Assembly (NCBI GenBank): GCA_020027875.1
Contig: JAHRHA010000007.1
Span: 35,397-99,396, forward strand
Direction of reading: 5' to 3'
DNA: 64,000 nt
From: Micromonosporaceae bacterium
Lineage (GTDB): Bacteria > Actinomycetota > Actinomycetes > Mycobacteriales > Micromonosporaceae
Part shown: in pieces, positions 8,260 through 18,225 of the stretch
Layout: each line of letters opens with the position of its first letter
How positions within the stretch are numbered: position 1 is the first letter of the stretch
Translations under genes and position numbers: made by a program
Notes under the pieces: model-generated
The model's database searches: none
Seen by the model: the letters and a program-made list of their open reading frames with translations, nothing else
Told to the model about the DNA's origin: nothing

Positions 8260-8350
8260 CGATCATGATGTGGGCGTCGCGAAAACGCGTCGATCATGAC
8301 CTCCAGGTCATGATCGACGGGATCTTGGACGCCGCCTAGATCGACGGGAT
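8260..8350 (+). repeat. Dispersed palindromic element, copy A
   Basis: The core is CGTCGATCATGACCT (8288-8302), two bases, then its exact reverse complement (8305-8319). On the left is the family's second motif (GATCATG plus GCGTCGCGAAAA) and on the right GATCTTGG occurs twice. It lies between the convergent surface-protein and DUF305 genes. The same design recurs at about 22.76, 30.74, 58.26 and 58.77 kb. As RNA it would form a 15-bp hairpin from either strand, so it may act as a bidirectional terminator. Confidence 0.85.
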
Positions 8351-8359
8351 CTTGGAGGC

Positions 8360-8986
8360 CTAGTTCAGCGGGGTCGCACCCAGCTTGCCCAGCATGGTCC
8401 GCAGAACCTGGATCTCGCCGCTCTGGTTGCGGATCATGGTCTCGGCCAGCTCTCGGACCTCCGGTCCGGGATCGAGTTTGAGCACCTCCTGAGCCATGTG
8501 TACGCCACCGAGATGGTGCCGCAGCATGTACTGCAGGAAGCGAATGTCCACGTCCTTGCCGGTGGCGGCGCGGAGCATCGCGATCTCCTCGCGGGTCGCC
8601 ATGCCAGGCATGAGGTTGCCCTTCACCGCCTGGTCGCCATCGCGCATCCAGGCCATCGGCGGCCGGGAGCTGTTGGGCCCCAGACCCCAGTCCTTGAGCC
8701 AGGTCTGCATGACACCGATCTGGCCCTGCTGGGTGAGCGCGATGTCCCCGCCGAGCGTGCGGATCTCCGGCTGCGAAGCCTTCTGGTACGCGATCATGCC
8801 CATCTCCACGGCCTGAGCGTGGTGTTCGGACATGTCGCGGGCGAAGCCAGCCTCCGGCGAGGACTCACCCGGGGTGGATAGCCGCGGAGTGAGCCACCCC
8901 GCGGCGTACCCGATGAACACCAGCAATACCGCGCCGAGCACTCCGCCGGCGATCTTCAAACGCCGCGGCGTCACGACCTGTGCCAC
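8360..8986 (-). CDS. DUF305 family membrane-anchored protein
   Basis: A 208-residue protein with one N-terminal membrane helix (about residues 12-32, GVLGAVLLVFIGYAAGW) and a DUF305 domain outside the membrane. That domain has two His/Met-rich segments, FARDMSEHHAQAVEMGMIA and LQYMLRHHLGGVHMAQEVL, as in the family, some members of which (CopM type) bind copper. A role in copper binding is therefore possible but not shown here. The gene starts 6 nt after the DUF3105 gene ends, so the two are co-transcribed. The pair next to argS is a recurring actinobacterial arrangement. Confidence 0.9.
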   Translation of the reverse strand: MAQVVTPRRLKIAGGVLGAVLLVFIGYAAGWLTPRLSTPGESSPEAGFARDMSEHHAQAVEMGMIAYQKASQPEIRTLGGDIALTQQGQIGVMQTWLKDWGLGPNSSRPPMAWMRDGDQAVKGNLMPGMATREEIAMLRAATGKDVDIRFLQYMLRHHLGGVHMAQEVLKLDPGPEVRELAETMIRNQSGEIQVLRTMLGKLGATPLN

Positions 8987-8992
8987 CTGCGA

Positions 8993-9919
8993 TCAGCCTC
9001 CGGGCTGGGCCGGGGGCACCAGGTCCAGGGGGGTCTTGCCCGGGTCGGTGATGCCGCCGCTGCAGGTGGCCTGCGGCTCCCTTGTGGCGTTCTGGCGCAG
9101 CGCGTCGATGAACTCGTCGATCCGGCCGTCACCGGCGTTGTCGACCTTGAGCTGGTAGCCCCACGCCTGCACCGAGATCGGCTTGTCCAGGCCCGGGTAG
9201 GGGCTCATCAACATGAAGCCGCGGTCCCTCACCTTGCCGGCGAGTTCATCGACCTGGTCCTTCGGCAGATCCGGGTGGTAGGCAATCCATACCGCGCCGT
9301 GCTCCATGCTGTGCGTGGCCTGCTCCTTGGGGATCTCCGCCGGGTAGACGTCGCCCATGCAGTTCTGCCAATAGTCGTTGTGCACGCCACCGACCGGCGG
9401 ACTGCTCGGGTAGGTGAGCACGCCTGACTTATGGTTGCCCACGGCCGGGTCGTAGACGAACCAGTCCGGGTTGGACTCCAGGTAGTTGCTGATGCCTTCG
9501 ATCCCGGCAGCGCGCTCCTGCCACGGCGGTTGGTTCGCCTGCTTGATCAGCTGGAACGCGCCGAAGCCGATGATGAGAACGGCGACGAGCCCGGCGCCGG
9601 CGAACATCGCGATCGGCCCCCAGTTGCGACCCTGGCTCACCTTGACCGGTGTGACCGGCTTGCGTCCCTTGCCGCCGCCGCTCTTCGCGGGCCCCCGACC
9701 GGCCGGTGGCCGACCACCCGGCCGCGAACCTGAGCTCTTCGTCGCGACCTTCGGCTGCGAAGTCTTTGGCTTGGGCGCCGGCGCCGGCGCCGGCGCCGCG
9801 GCATCGGCTTCATCGGCGTCCAGCTCGTCGCTCTCGGGCTTCGGCCCGTCGGCGGCGACGGCCTTGGCCGACAGCTTGTTGACGGAGGGACGGCGGACGT
9901 CGCCGGTACTCATGCTCAT
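8993..9919 (-). CDS. DUF3105 family membrane protein
   Basis: A 308-residue protein. Residues 1-98 are a disordered Ala/Pro/Lys-rich cytoplasmic segment (including the repeat APAPAPAPKPK). One membrane helix follows (about 104-126), then an extracytoplasmic DUF3105 domain with its characteristic SGVLTYPSSPPVGGVHN, NCMGDVYPAEIP and HSMEHGAVWIAYHP stretches. The His/Cys/Met-rich signature suggests metal or thiol chemistry, but the function of the family is unknown. It is divergent from argS across about 140 bp and is followed at once by the DUF305 gene. The ATG at 9919 was preferred over one two codons later. Confidence 0.88.
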   Translation of the reverse strand: MSMSTGDVRRPSVNKLSAKAVAADGPKPESDELDADEADAAAPAPAPAPKPKTSQPKVATKSSGSRPGGRPPAGRGPAKSGGGKGRKPVTPVKVSQGRNWGPIAMFAGAGLVAVLIIGFGAFQLIKQANQPPWQERAAGIEGISNYLESNPDWFVYDPAVGNHKSGVLTYPSSPPVGGVHNDYWQNCMGDVYPAEIPKEQATHSMEHGAVWIAYHPDLPKDQVDELAGKVRDRGFMLMSPYPGLDKPISVQAWGYQLKVDNAGDGRIDEFIDALRQNATREPQATCSGGITDPGKTPLDLVPPAQPGG

Positions 9920-10060
9920 GGGGCCTCGTCACGGTCGGTAACAGTCGGTTATCGGGGGAAAGCCCCAATGGGGCAGGCAGCCGCACCAGCCGTCCCGGAT
10001 TGTGACAACCGACGTTGGACCGCCGCCAAGTCCACGAGTCTACCCCGCTAGCATTGCTCA

Positions 10061-11716
10061 GTGACTCCCGCCGACCTTGCCGCCGCCGTACTGGGCGCCG
10101 CGCGCTCCGCCTTCGCGGAGCGTGAGCTTGATCTCGCCCTGCTGCCGGAGAGCACGACCGTCGAGCGTCCCCGCAATCCCGAGCACGGCGACTACGCCTC
10201 CACCATCGCTCTGCAATTGTCCAAGCAGGTGGGCGTACCCCCGCGGGACCTCGCCGCCGGACTCGCCGAGAAGCTTGGACAGGTCAAGGGCATCAAGTCG
10301 GTGGAGATCGCGGGGCCCGGCTTCCTGAACATCAAGCTCGACTCCGCCGCGTCCGGCGAGATGGCACGCACCGTTGTGACGGCGGGCAAGCAGTACGGGC
10401 AGAGCGCCCACCTGACCGGTCAACGCATCAACCTTGAGTTCGTCTCGGCCAACCCGACCGGGCCGGTCCACATCGGTGCGGTGCGGTGGGCTGCCGTCGG
10501 GGACGCACTGTCCCGACTGCTGCGTACCGATGGGGCCGACGTCACCACCGAGTACTACTTCAACGACGCCGGATCGCAGATCGACCGCTTCGCCCGCTCA
10601 CTGCTCGCCGCGGCGCGGGGAGAGCCGACGCCAGAGGACGGGTACGCCGGTCAATACATAGCCGATATCGCCTCCACCATCGTCGCCAAACATCCGGACG
10701 CGCCGAGCCGGCCCGATGGCAAGGCCCAGGATCTGTTCCGGGTCGAGGGCGTAGCCCTGATGTTCGAGGAGGTCAAGTCCTCGCTCGCCGAGTTCGGGGT
10801 GACGTTCGACGTCTACTTCAACGAGAAGGACCTCCACACGCGGGGCGAACTCGATGCTGCGCTCGCTCGGCTGCGTGAGGTGGGCCACGTCTTCGAGTCT
10901 GACGGTGCGACCTGGCTACGGACGACCGACTTTGGCGACGACAAGGACCGCGTCCTGCGCAAACGTGACGGCGACTGGACCTACTTCGCCGGCGACTGCG
11001 CCTACTACCTAGACAAGCGTGAGCGCGGCTTCGACCGCATCGTGATCATGCTTGGCGCCGACCACCACGGCTACATCGGCCGGATGCGAGCGATGGCCGC
11101 CTGTTTCGGTGACGACCCCGACCGTACGCTCGAGATCCTGATTGGCCAGTTGGTCAATTTGGTACGGGACGGGCAGCCGATGCGCATGAGCAAGCGTGCC
11201 GGCACCGTACTCACGCTTGTAGATCTCGTCGATGCGATTGGCGTCGATGCCGCGCGGTACGCCCTCGCGCGCTACTCCGTCGACTCGCCCATCGACATCG
11301 ATCTCGAGTTGTGGACGCGCGCCACCGCCGACAACCCCGTCTACTATGTCCAGTACGCTCACGCCCGCATCGCATCGCTCCTGCGCAACGCCGCGGAGCT
11401 TGGTGTCGACCTCGGCGACTTCGATCCGGGACTGCTGTCTCATGAGCGCGAGAACGACCTTCTCAAGGCGCTCGGCGAGTTCCCCGCCGTGGTGGCCACC
11501 GCCGCCGAGCTACGGGAGCCGCATCGGGTCGCCCGCTATCTCGAGGATCTCGCCGGCACGTACCACCGCTTCTACGACGCCTGCCGGGTGCTCCCACAGA
11601 GCGGCGATCCCGCGACCGACCTGACCCACGCGAGGCTGTGGCTCGTCGAAGCGTCGCGGGTCGTGCTCGCCAACGGACTCGCCCTGCTGGGTGTTTCTGC
11701 GCCCGAAAGGATGTAA
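10061..11716 (+). CDS. argS: Arginyl-tRNA synthetase
   Basis: A 551-residue class I synthetase that charges tRNA-Arg with arginine. It starts at GTG 10061. The N-terminal Add-1 domain occupies about 1-115. The HIGH-type signature is NPTGPVHIG (131-139), the KMSK-type loop is RMSKRAGT, and the C-terminal DALR anticodon-binding domain includes [13 protein letters not shown]. Length fits the family. It heads the argS-lysA-hom-thrC run known from other actinobacteria; lysA starts 2 nt after its stop. Confidence 0.98.
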   Translation: MTPADLAAAVLGAARSAFAERELDLALLPESTTVERPRNPEHGDYASTIALQLSKQVGVPPRDLAAGLAEKLGQVKGIKSVEIAGPGFLNIKLDSAASGEMARTVVTAGKQYGQSAHLTGQRINLEFVSANPTGPVHIGAVRWAAVGDALSRLLRTDGADVTTEYYFNDAGSQIDRFARSLLAAARGEPTPEDGYAGQYIADIASTIVAKHPDAPSRPDGKAQDLFRVEGVALMFEEVKSSLAEFGVTFDVYFNEKDLHTRGELDAALARLREVGHVFESDGATWLRTTDFGDDKDRVLRKRDGDWTYFAGDCAYYLDKRERGFDRIVIMLGADHHGYIGRMRAMAACFGDDPDRTLEILIGQLVNLVRDGQPMRMSKRAGTVLTLVDLVDAIGVDAARYALARYSVDSPIDIDLELWTRATADNPVYYVQYAHARIASLLRNAAELGVDLGDFDPGLLSHERENDLLKALGEFPAVVATAAELREPHRVARYLEDLAGTYHRFYDACRVLPQSGDPATDLTHARLWLVEASRVVLANGLALLGVSAPERM

Positions 11717-11718
11717 GC

Positions 11719-13104
11719 ATGCGAGCGCATGAGGCCGGTGCGCTACACGGAGACCTGGGTGCTCGCGGACCGGCATGGCTACGGACGCCTGCCGATGTCA
11801 ACGCGCTCCTGCCCAACCTCTGGCCGCACGGTGTGGTCCGAGGTGACGGGGGCGCGCTGCAGGTCGGCGGAGTTGACGTGCGCGACCTCGCCGCGGAGTT
11901 CGGCACTCCCGCGTACGTCCTTGATGAGACCGACTTCCGCTCTCGATGCCGGGACTTTCGGGACGCCTTCGCCGGCGCCGCTGTCTTCTACGCGGCGAAG
12001 GCGTTCTGCGCCAAGGCGGTCATCCGAATCGTCGCTGAGGAGGGCCTGAACCTCGACGTGTGCACAGGTGGTGAGCTGGCCGTCGCCCTAACCGCGGGGA
12101 TGCCGGCTGAGCGGATCAAAATGCATGGCAACAACAAGTCCATGGCCGAGTTGTCTCGGGCCGCTGACGCGGGTGTGGGCTGGATCGTCGTGGACTCGTT
12201 CGACGAGCTCGAGCGGCTCACCGAGCTAGCGCGAAACCGTGGGGTACGGCAGCGCGTCATGGTCCGGGTGACCGTCGGCGTCGAGGCGCACACCCACGAG
12301 TTCATCGCGACCGCCCACGAGGATCAGAAGTTCGGCTTCTCGCTCGCGAGCGGGGCCGCATTCGACGCGGTGGCACGGATCTTCCACGAGGGCGTGCTCG
12401 AGCTCGCCGGCCTGCATTCCCACATCGGTTCGCAGATCTTCGACACATCGGGCTTCGAGGTCTCCGCCCGTCGGGTGCTCTCGCTCCAGGACGCGGTGCG
12501 CACCGAACTCGGCGTGGACCTGCCCGAGCTCGATCTCGGCGGCGGCTTCGGCATCGCGTACACGTCGCAGGACGATCCATCGACGCCGGGCGATCTCGCC
12601 GGTCGGATGCTCAAGATTGTTGAGCAGGAGTGTGCGGGGCGGCAGCTGCCCGTACCGCATCTGTCCGTCGAACCCGGGCGTGCGCTCGTCGGACCGGCGA
12701 TGTTCACCCTGTACGAGGTCGGCACGGTCAAAGATGTCGATGGCATTAGGACGTACGTCAGTATCGACGGCGGGATGAGTGACAACATTCGCACCGCTCT
12801 CTACGACGCGAGCTTCTCGGCCACCCTCGCCGGCCGGGCCAGCGTGGCGGAGCCCATGCTCGCCCGCGTGGTGGGAAAGCATTGCGAGGCCGGGGACGTC
12901 GTGGTGAAAGATGAATTCTTGCCCGCCGACGTGAAGCCTGGAGATCTTATTGCGGTCCCCGGGACCGGTGCGTACTGCCGCAGTATGGCGAGCAACTACA
13001 ACCACGTCCCACGACCGCCCGTGATCGCGGTCGTGGACGGCGCGGCGAGAGTCATCGTGCGGCGGGAGACGGAGAACGACCTCCTCGCTCTGGATGTGGG
13101 GTAG
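11719..13104 (+). CDS. lysA: Diaminopimelate decarboxylase
   Basis: The 461-residue PLP enzyme makes L-lysine from meso-diaminopimelate, the last step of lysine synthesis. Lys94 in FYAAKAF is the Schiff-base lysine. HSHIGSQI, DLGGGFGIAY (phosphate-binding glycines), EPGRALVG and the C-terminal CEAGDVVV and GAYCRSMASNYN segments match fold-type III decarboxylases. ATG 11719 lies 2 nt after the argS stop, with GAAAGGATG as the likely ribosome-binding region inside argS. The hom gene follows after 3 nt, so this is one operon. Confidence 0.97.
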   Translation: MRAHEAGALHGDLGARGPAWLRTPADVNALLPNLWPHGVVRGDGGALQVGGVDVRDLAAEFGTPAYVLDETDFRSRCRDFRDAFAGAAVFYAAKAFCAKAVIRIVAEEGLNLDVCTGGELAVALTAGMPAERIKMHGNNKSMAELSRAADAGVGWIVVDSFDELERLTELARNRGVRQRVMVRVTVGVEAHTHEFIATAHEDQKFGFSLASGAAFDAVARIFHEGVLELAGLHSHIGSQIFDTSGFEVSARRVLSLQDAVRTELGVDLPELDLGGGFGIAYTSQDDPSTPGDLAGRMLKIVEQECAGRQLPVPHLSVEPGRALVGPAMFTLYEVGTVKDVDGIRTYVSIDGGMSDNIRTALYDASFSATLAGRASVAEPMLARVVGKHCEAGDVVVKDEFLPADVKPGDLIAVPGTGAYCRSMASNYNHVPRPPVIAVVDGAARVIVRRETENDLLALDVG

Positions 13105-13107
13105 ACG

Positions 13108-14388
13108 GTGAGCGCACGGGTACGGGTGGCGCTGCTCGGCTGCGGTGTCGTGGGCGGCGAGGTGGTGCGCCTGCTGCATGAGCAGGCGGAGGACCTTCAC
13201 GCCCGGATCGGGGCGCCGCTGGAGTTGGCGGGCATAGCCGTACGCCGGCCGGGGCGCACCCGAGGGTCCATCGACCCGACGCTGTTCACGACGGACGCGC
13301 TCGGCCTGGTCAAGCACGACGACATCGACATCGTCGTCGAGGTTGTGGGCGGCATCGAACCCGCGCGGACCTGGCTCGTCGAGGCCCTCCACGCGGGCAA
13401 GAGCGTCGTAACCGCGAACAAGGCCCTACTCGCCGAGGATGGGGCTGCGCTGCACGACGCTGCTGCCGAGGGCAATGCCGACCTCTATTACGAGGCCTCG
13501 GTGGCCGGGGCGATCCCGCTGCTGCGTCCGCTGCGCGAGTCGCTGCACGGCGACCGCATCACGCGGGTTACGGGCATAGTGAACGGGACCACGAACTTCA
13601 TCCTGTCCAGTATGGACTCCTCGGGAGCGAGCTTCCACGACGCGTTGGAAGAGGCTACGGCGTTGGGGTACGCCGAGGCGGACCCGTCCGCGGACGTGGA
13701 GGGGTTCGACGCTGCCGCGAAGGCCGCCATCCTCGCCTCGCTGGCGTTCCACACTCGCGTCCGGGCCTCCAACGTCTACCGCGAGGGCATCACCGAGGTC
13801 ACCGCCGGCGATGTGGCATCCGCAAAAGCGATGGGCTGCACCATCAAGTTGCTGTGCATCGCATCCTGTGTGGACGGTGCGGTGTCGGTGCGGGTGCACC
13901 CGGCGATGATTCCGCGGTCGCATCCCCTCGCCAGCGTCGGCGACGCGTTCAACGCGGTCTTCGTTGAGGCGCAGGCCGCGGGACAACTCATGTTCTACGG
14001 CCGGGGCGCGGGTGGCTCACCGACGGCGAGCGCGGTCGTCGGGGACATCGTCGCTGTCGCCCGCAACCGGCTCGCCGGGGTACGGGCCGCCACCGAGTCG
14101 AACTACGCGGACCTGCGCATCCAGCCGATGGGCGAAGTGGTGACCCGCTACCACGTGTCGCTGGACGTGGCCGATCGCGCCGGTGTGCTCGCCTCCGTGG
14201 CCGGAGTGTTCGCCAAACACGATGTGAGCATCCAGACCGTACGCCAGGAGGGGCGCGGCGATGACGCCACACTCGTGGTCGTGACCCATACCGCGACCGA
14301 CGCGGCGTTGGCCGCGACCGTCAACGACCTGCGCGCACTGGACATTGTCCGCGAGGTCGCCAGCGTCATGCGCGTGGAAGGGGAGTAA
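13108..14388 (+). CDS. hom: Homoserine dehydrogenase
   Basis: A 426-residue enzyme reducing aspartate semialdehyde to homoserine, the branch point towards threonine and methionine. The Rossmann motif GCGVVGG (11-17) binds NAD(P). The catalytic region includes [24 protein letters not shown] and [11 protein letters not shown]. The last 75 residues are an ACT domain ([20 protein letters not shown]), which in Gram-positive enzymes mediates threonine feedback inhibition. It starts at GTG 13108, 3 nt after lysA, and thrC begins 2 nt after it. Confidence 0.98.
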   Translation: MSARVRVALLGCGVVGGEVVRLLHEQAEDLHARIGAPLELAGIAVRRPGRTRGSIDPTLFTTDALGLVKHDDIDIVVEVVGGIEPARTWLVEALHAGKSVVTANKALLAEDGAALHDAAAEGNADLYYEASVAGAIPLLRPLRESLHGDRITRVTGIVNGTTNFILSSMDSSGASFHDALEEATALGYAEADPSADVEGFDAAAKAAILASLAFHTRVRASNVYREGITEVTAGDVASAKAMGCTIKLLCIASCVDGAVSVRVHPAMIPRSHPLASVGDAFNAVFVEAQAAGQLMFYGRGAGGSPTASAVVGDIVAVARNRLAGVRAATESNYADLRIQPMGEVVTRYHVSLDVADRAGVLASVAGVFAKHDVSIQTVRQEGRGDDATLVVVTHTATDAALAATVNDLRALDIVREVASVMRVEGE

Positions 14389-14390
14389 CG

Positions 14391-15443
14391 ATGTGGTGGC
14401 GTGGGCTCATCGAGGCATACCGCGATCGGTTGCCGGTGACCGACGCGACGCCAGTCATCACGCTGCACGAGGGCAACACGCCCCTACTGTTCGCGCCGGC
14501 GCTCGCGGACCGAACAGAGTGTGACGTCTACTTGAAGGTCGAGGGTGCCAACCCAACCGGGTCCTTTAAGGACAGAGGCATGACGCTCGCCGTCTCCAAG
14601 GCGGTGGAGGCCGGGGCGAAGGCGATCATCTGTGCCTCGACCGGAAACACCTCGGCGTCGGCGGCGGCCTACGCGGCGCGGGCCGGGCTGACGTGCGCGG
14701 TGCTCATCCCCGCCGGCAAGATCGCCACGGGAAAGATGGCCCAGGCCCTCGTACACGGGGCGCGGCCGCTGCAGGTCGCCGGCAACTTCGACGACTGTCT
14801 GTCGCTCGCGTCAAAGATCGCCCTCGACTACCCCGTGGCTTTGGTCAATTCGGTGAACGTCCACCGGCTGCACGGACAGAAGACCGCGGCCTTCGAGATC
14901 GTGGAGGCACTCGGCGACGCGCCCGACTTCCACTGCCTCCCGGTGGGCAACGCGGGCAACATCACCGCATACTGGATGGGGTACGTCGAGGACCACGACG
15001 CCGGCAACGCTACGAGACGCCCACGGATGCTGGGCTTCCAAGCGAGTGGCGCTTCGCCGATCGTATCCGGACAGGTCGTGCGCGAACCGACGACGATCGC
15101 CACCGCTATCCGCATCGGCAACCCAGCCTCGTGGACCAAGGCGATCGACGCCCGTGACGCATCCGGTGGGGCCATCCGGGCCGTGACCGATCGCGAGATC
15201 CTGTCGGCGTACCGGCTCCTCGCCCGCCAGGTTGGCGTCTTCGTCGAGCTGGCGAGCGCCGCGAGCGTCGCCGGACTGCTGGCTGCGGCGGCGGACGGCC
15301 TCGTGCCGCCGGGCTCGACCGTCGTCTGCACGGTCACCGGAAACGGTCTCAAAGATCCGGAGTGGGCCATCTCGACCGCTCCGCCTCCGGTGAGCATCGC
15401 CAACGATGCGCTGGCCGCCGCCCGCGCCCTGGACCTCGCCTAA
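14391..15443 (+). CDS. thrC: Threonine synthase
   Basis: A 350-residue PLP enzyme converting O-phosphohomoserine to threonine. The Schiff-base lysine is Lys60 in [26 protein letters not shown] is the phosphate and substrate loop; [15 protein letters not shown] binds the PLP phosphate. Length matches the short actinobacterial form. Only 2 nt separate it from hom. Unusually, thrB is not next: it lies about 3.9 kb further on, beyond an insertion of unrelated genes. Confidence 0.97.
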   Translation: MWWRGLIEAYRDRLPVTDATPVITLHEGNTPLLFAPALADRTECDVYLKVEGANPTGSFKDRGMTLAVSKAVEAGAKAIICASTGNTSASAAAYAARAGLTCAVLIPAGKIATGKMAQALVHGARPLQVAGNFDDCLSLASKIALDYPVALVNSVNVHRLHGQKTAAFEIVEALGDAPDFHCLPVGNAGNITAYWMGYVEDHDAGNATRRPRMLGFQASGASPIVSGQVVREPTTIATAIRIGNPASWTKAIDARDASGGAIRAVTDREILSAYRLLARQVGVFVELASAASVAGLLAAAADGLVPPGSTVVCTVTGNGLKDPEWAISTAPPPVSIANDALAAARALDLA

Positions 15444-15470
15444 CGCCGGCGCGGCGTAAGGTACGCGTAC

Positions 15471-16730
15471 GTGGCGCCTGTTCTCTCGGTCCTTACCCGA
15501 AACCGGGACTTCCGGTACCTGTTCCTGGCCGAGCTCGTGATCTTCGGCGGTGACTGGTTCGCCCTGATCCCACTGGTGACGCTGCTTCAGCAGCTGACCG
15601 GCAGCGGGCTACCCGGGGCGCTTGCGCTCACGGCCGACACCACGGTCATCGCACTCGCCCTGCCGTTCGCGGGCACGGTGGCGGACCGGGTCGACCGGCG
15701 CAAGATACTCATCATCGCGAATCTGGCCGCGATCGCCGCGATCAGCCTGCTCTTTGCGGTCCGCTCGCCCGGCGTGGCTTGGCTCGGACCTGTCGCGATC
15801 GGCCTCGCCGCCGCAGCCAAGGCGTTCTACACACCCGCCGCCAGCGCGGCTCTGCCGAACGTCGTCGACCCCGCTGACCTGCCCGCCGCGAACGCTCTTG
15901 GCGGCAGCGCATGGGGCACGATGCTCATCATCGGAGCGTCTCTCGGCGGCATCGTGACGGCCGTTTCCAACCCGTACGTGTGTTTCGCCATCACGGTGGT
16001 CTGCCTGATGCTGGCCGCCAGCCTCGTGTGGCGGGTGCGGCGTCCCATGCAGGCCGAGCGAGACGCCGCCGCAGCCCCCGCCCACCCGCTGCACGCGATC
16101 GCCGAGGCGCTGGGCTACATTCGCCGCCACCCGCGCGTGCTCTCGCTTGTCACCGTGAAGTCGGCCGTTGGGCTCGGCAACGGGGTGCTCGCAGTCTTCC
16201 CGATCCTGGCCACCGTGGTGTTCCCGATCGGGTCGATCGGGACCGGGCTGCTCTTCGCCGCGCGCGGGCTTGGTGCTCTCATCGGCCCGTTGCTACTCCG
16301 TCGCGTCCTCGGTCACCGATCCTGGCTCATGCCCGGTCTGGCCATCTCGATGTCGTTCTACGGCCTCGCGTACCTGGGCGTTGCCGTGAGCCCGTGGTTC
16401 TGGGCGGCCCTGGTCTTCGTGACGTTGGCGCACGTCGCCGGCGGGGGCAACTGGGTCATGTCGAACTACGCGTTGCAGATCGAGGTGCCCGACTCGCTTC
16501 GTGGCCGGGTCTTCGCGACCGACATGATGATCGCGACGCTGGCCATCTCGGTGAGCCTCCTCTTCGCCGGTGCACTCGTCGATCTCGTCGACCCTCGCGC
16601 GCTTTTCGCGATCTGCGGCTCGGTGACCCTCTTGTACGGCATCGGCTGGCGTCTCGCGACGCGCCGACTGATGCGCGCCGACGTCAATGACGAGGATCGG
16701 ACACCTGACCGCGCGCACACCGCCTCGTAA
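15471..16730 (+). CDS. MFS transporter (MFS_3/EntS-like exporter)
   Basis: A 419-residue, roughly 12-helix membrane protein. The N-terminal LTRNRDFRYLFLAELVIFGGDWF and the loop GTVADRVDRRKILI (motif A, helices 2-3) match major-facilitator drug or siderophore exporters. It starts at GTG 15471, 27 nt after thrC. It probably exports small molecules by proton antiport; the substrate cannot be read from sequence. It is the first of four genes that separate thrC from thrB. Confidence 0.88.
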   Translation: MAPVLSVLTRNRDFRYLFLAELVIFGGDWFALIPLVTLLQQLTGSGLPGALALTADTTVIALALPFAGTVADRVDRRKILIIANLAAIAAISLLFAVRSPGVAWLGPVAIGLAAAAKAFYTPAASAALPNVVDPADLPAANALGGSAWGTMLIIGASLGGIVTAVSNPYVCFAITVVCLMLAASLVWRVRRPMQAERDAAAAPAHPLHAIAEALGYIRRHPRVLSLVTVKSAVGLGNGVLAVFPILATVVFPIGSIGTGLLFAARGLGALIGPLLLRRVLGHRSWLMPGLAISMSFYGLAYLGVAVSPWFWAALVFVTLAHVAGGGNWVMSNYALQIEVPDSLRGRVFATDMMIATLAISVSLLFAGALVDLVDPRALFAICGSVTLLYGIGWRLATRRLMRADVNDEDRTPDRAHTAS

Positions 16731-16791
16731 CGTCGGGCGGATCGAGACTCCGTCCGTCACCAGCGGCGGCACTCGAGGGGTGGCGAAAGGG

Positions 16792-18066
16792 TCACGGCGC
16801 CGTCCACAGCGTGTCGAGCGGTAGGGCTACAGTGCCGTCCTCGTGGGTGTACGCGTGTGCTCCGGTATAGAGAACGATCGCGGTCTCAAGGCGGTTTCCT
16901 AGCCTGGACCGCAGGGCGCGAAGCCCACGAAGGTCTTCGCCGTGAACTCGGGTCCCTGCCTTGATCTCGAAAGCGACGACCTGTCCGTCATCGCGTTCCA
17001 GGACGAGGTCGACCTCGTCCCCAGACGCAGTACGGAAGTGACCGATCGACACCGGCGCGTCCCACCAGCTGAGCTGCTTGAGGATCTCGCCAACCGCGAA
17101 TGTTTCGACGACATGACCGTATTCAGTTAGCACGGATGGGTCGCCCTGCGCGATCTTCTCCGGCGTCAACGCGAGCAGCCAAGCCATGACGCCCGCGTCC
17201 ACGATGTGCGCCTTGGGCTGGCGCCCAACCCGGGAGCCCATTGTCGTGCCCCATGCGGGCAGGCGCTGGACGAGAAAGACCGCTTCAAGCAGGCGGAGGT
17301 AGTTCTCCGCGCTGCTCGACTCCATGCCGATCGCGTGCGCCGCTGCCGCGATGTTGAGGACCTGCCCGGATCTCACCGCGAGCTGTCGCAGGAGCCGGGG
17401 GAGCATCTCTCGTTGCCGAACGTGACTAAGCTCCAGCACATCGCGTTCGATGACGAGCTCTACGTAGTTGGCGAACCAGCGTGAACGTGATCGACCAGGC
17501 GGGCGATGCAACGCAATGGGCATCCCACCTGAGGTGACGCGCCGCGCGTAATCGTCCCGTGTCGTTGACGACAACTCCAGCTCTGTCGGCGGTCCGTCGC
17601 CACGAAGCAGGCGGTGCACGACACCGTCTCCCGTAGCTCCGTCGATCTCCATTTGGGACAGTGGCAGGACGTCGACGATGTCGACACGACCAGTGAGAGC
17701 CTGGCCGGCTTGCGGAAGTGTCGTGTGTCGGGTGGAGCCGGCCAGGACGTATCTTCCGAGGCGAAGATCCCGGTTGAGCTCAGCCTTGATCGCGTCGAGA
17801 AGCTCCGGAACGTGCTGGTACTCGTCGATCAGGACCGGCTCGGAGGCCGCGGCGAAACGGCCAGGGTCGCTCCGGACCGCGGCACGGGTAGCTGGATCGT
17901 CGCAGTCGACCACGGATCGCTTCAGCCGGGTCGCAATCTGCGCGAGCAGGGTGCTTTTGCCTACCGTGCGTGGCCCATTCAGAATCACAACCGGCTCCTC
18001 GGTCACACGGGCCTCGACGACCGCCATCAGACGTCGCTTCGCCAGTCCGGTGAGTGCTCCATCCAC
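16792..18066 (-). CDS. AAA-type ATPase with DUF4143 domain
   Basis: A 424-residue protein. The N-terminal P-loop domain has Walker A GPRTVGKST (31-39), Walker B PVLIDEYQHVP (D81, E82) and an arginine-finger-like LAGSTRHTTLP. The C-terminal DUF4143 region has a nuclease-like pattern, EVDLVLERDDGQVVAFEIK, resembling the D-x(n)-ExK motif of PD-(D/E)XK enzymes. The cellular role of this widespread family is unknown. It is the only minus-strand gene in the stretch, lies between MFS and SPFH genes, and has four 22-bp repeats in front of its start. Confidence 0.9.
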   Translation of the reverse strand: MDGALTGLAKRRLMAVVEARVTEEPVVILNGPRTVGKSTLLAQIATRLKRSVVDCDDPATRAAVRSDPGRFAAASEPVLIDEYQHVPELLDAIKAELNRDLRLGRYVLAGSTRHTTLPQAGQALTGRVDIVDVLPLSQMEIDGATGDGVVHRLLRGDGPPTELELSSTTRDDYARRVTSGGMPIALHRPPGRSRSRWFANYVELVIERDVLELSHVRQREMLPRLLRQLAVRSGQVLNIAAAAHAIGMESSSAENYLRLLEAVFLVQRLPAWGTTMGSRVGRQPKAHIVDAGVMAWLLALTPEKIAQGDPSVLTEYGHVVETFAVGEILKQLSWWDAPVSIGHFRTASGDEVDLVLERDDGQVVAFEIKAGTRVHGEDLRGLRALRSRLGNRLETAIVLYTGAHAYTHEDGTVALPLDTLWTAP

Positions 18067-18075
18067 GCCTTAAGA

Positions 18076-18163
18076 GTAGCCGGACTTCCGCATTTGCAGC
18101 CGACAGATTCCGGATCTGCAGCCGACAGATTCCGGATTTGCAGGCGATGGATTCCGTGTTTGC
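18076..18163 (-). repeat. Four 22-bp tandem repeats before the DUF4143 ATPase
   Basis: Units at 18076-18097, 18098-18119, 18120-18141 and 18142-18163. The two middle units differ by one base; the outer two are degenerate. Read towards the ATPase each begins GCAAAT or GCAGAT and contains CGGAAT. They occupy the 5' region directly before its start at 18066, so they could be operators for autoregulation or a source of length variation. Confidence 0.85.
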
Positions 18164-18195
18164 GGGCAGATGCTGGACCTGGCCTGGTATCGTAA

Positions 18196-18203
18196 TGATA
18201 TCA
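18196..18203 (+). promoter_or_regulatory. Possible operator of the SPFH/RHH pair
   Basis: The perfect 8-bp palindrome TGATATCA sits within GTAATGATATCACCG, an unusually AT-rich patch, about 22 bp before the SPFH start codon. The second gene of the pair encodes a ribbon-helix-helix protein, a fold that typically binds short palindromes and often autoregulates. The link is inference. Confidence 0.3.
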
Positions 18204-18225
18204 CCGCGATAGCAGAGGAGTTTCG

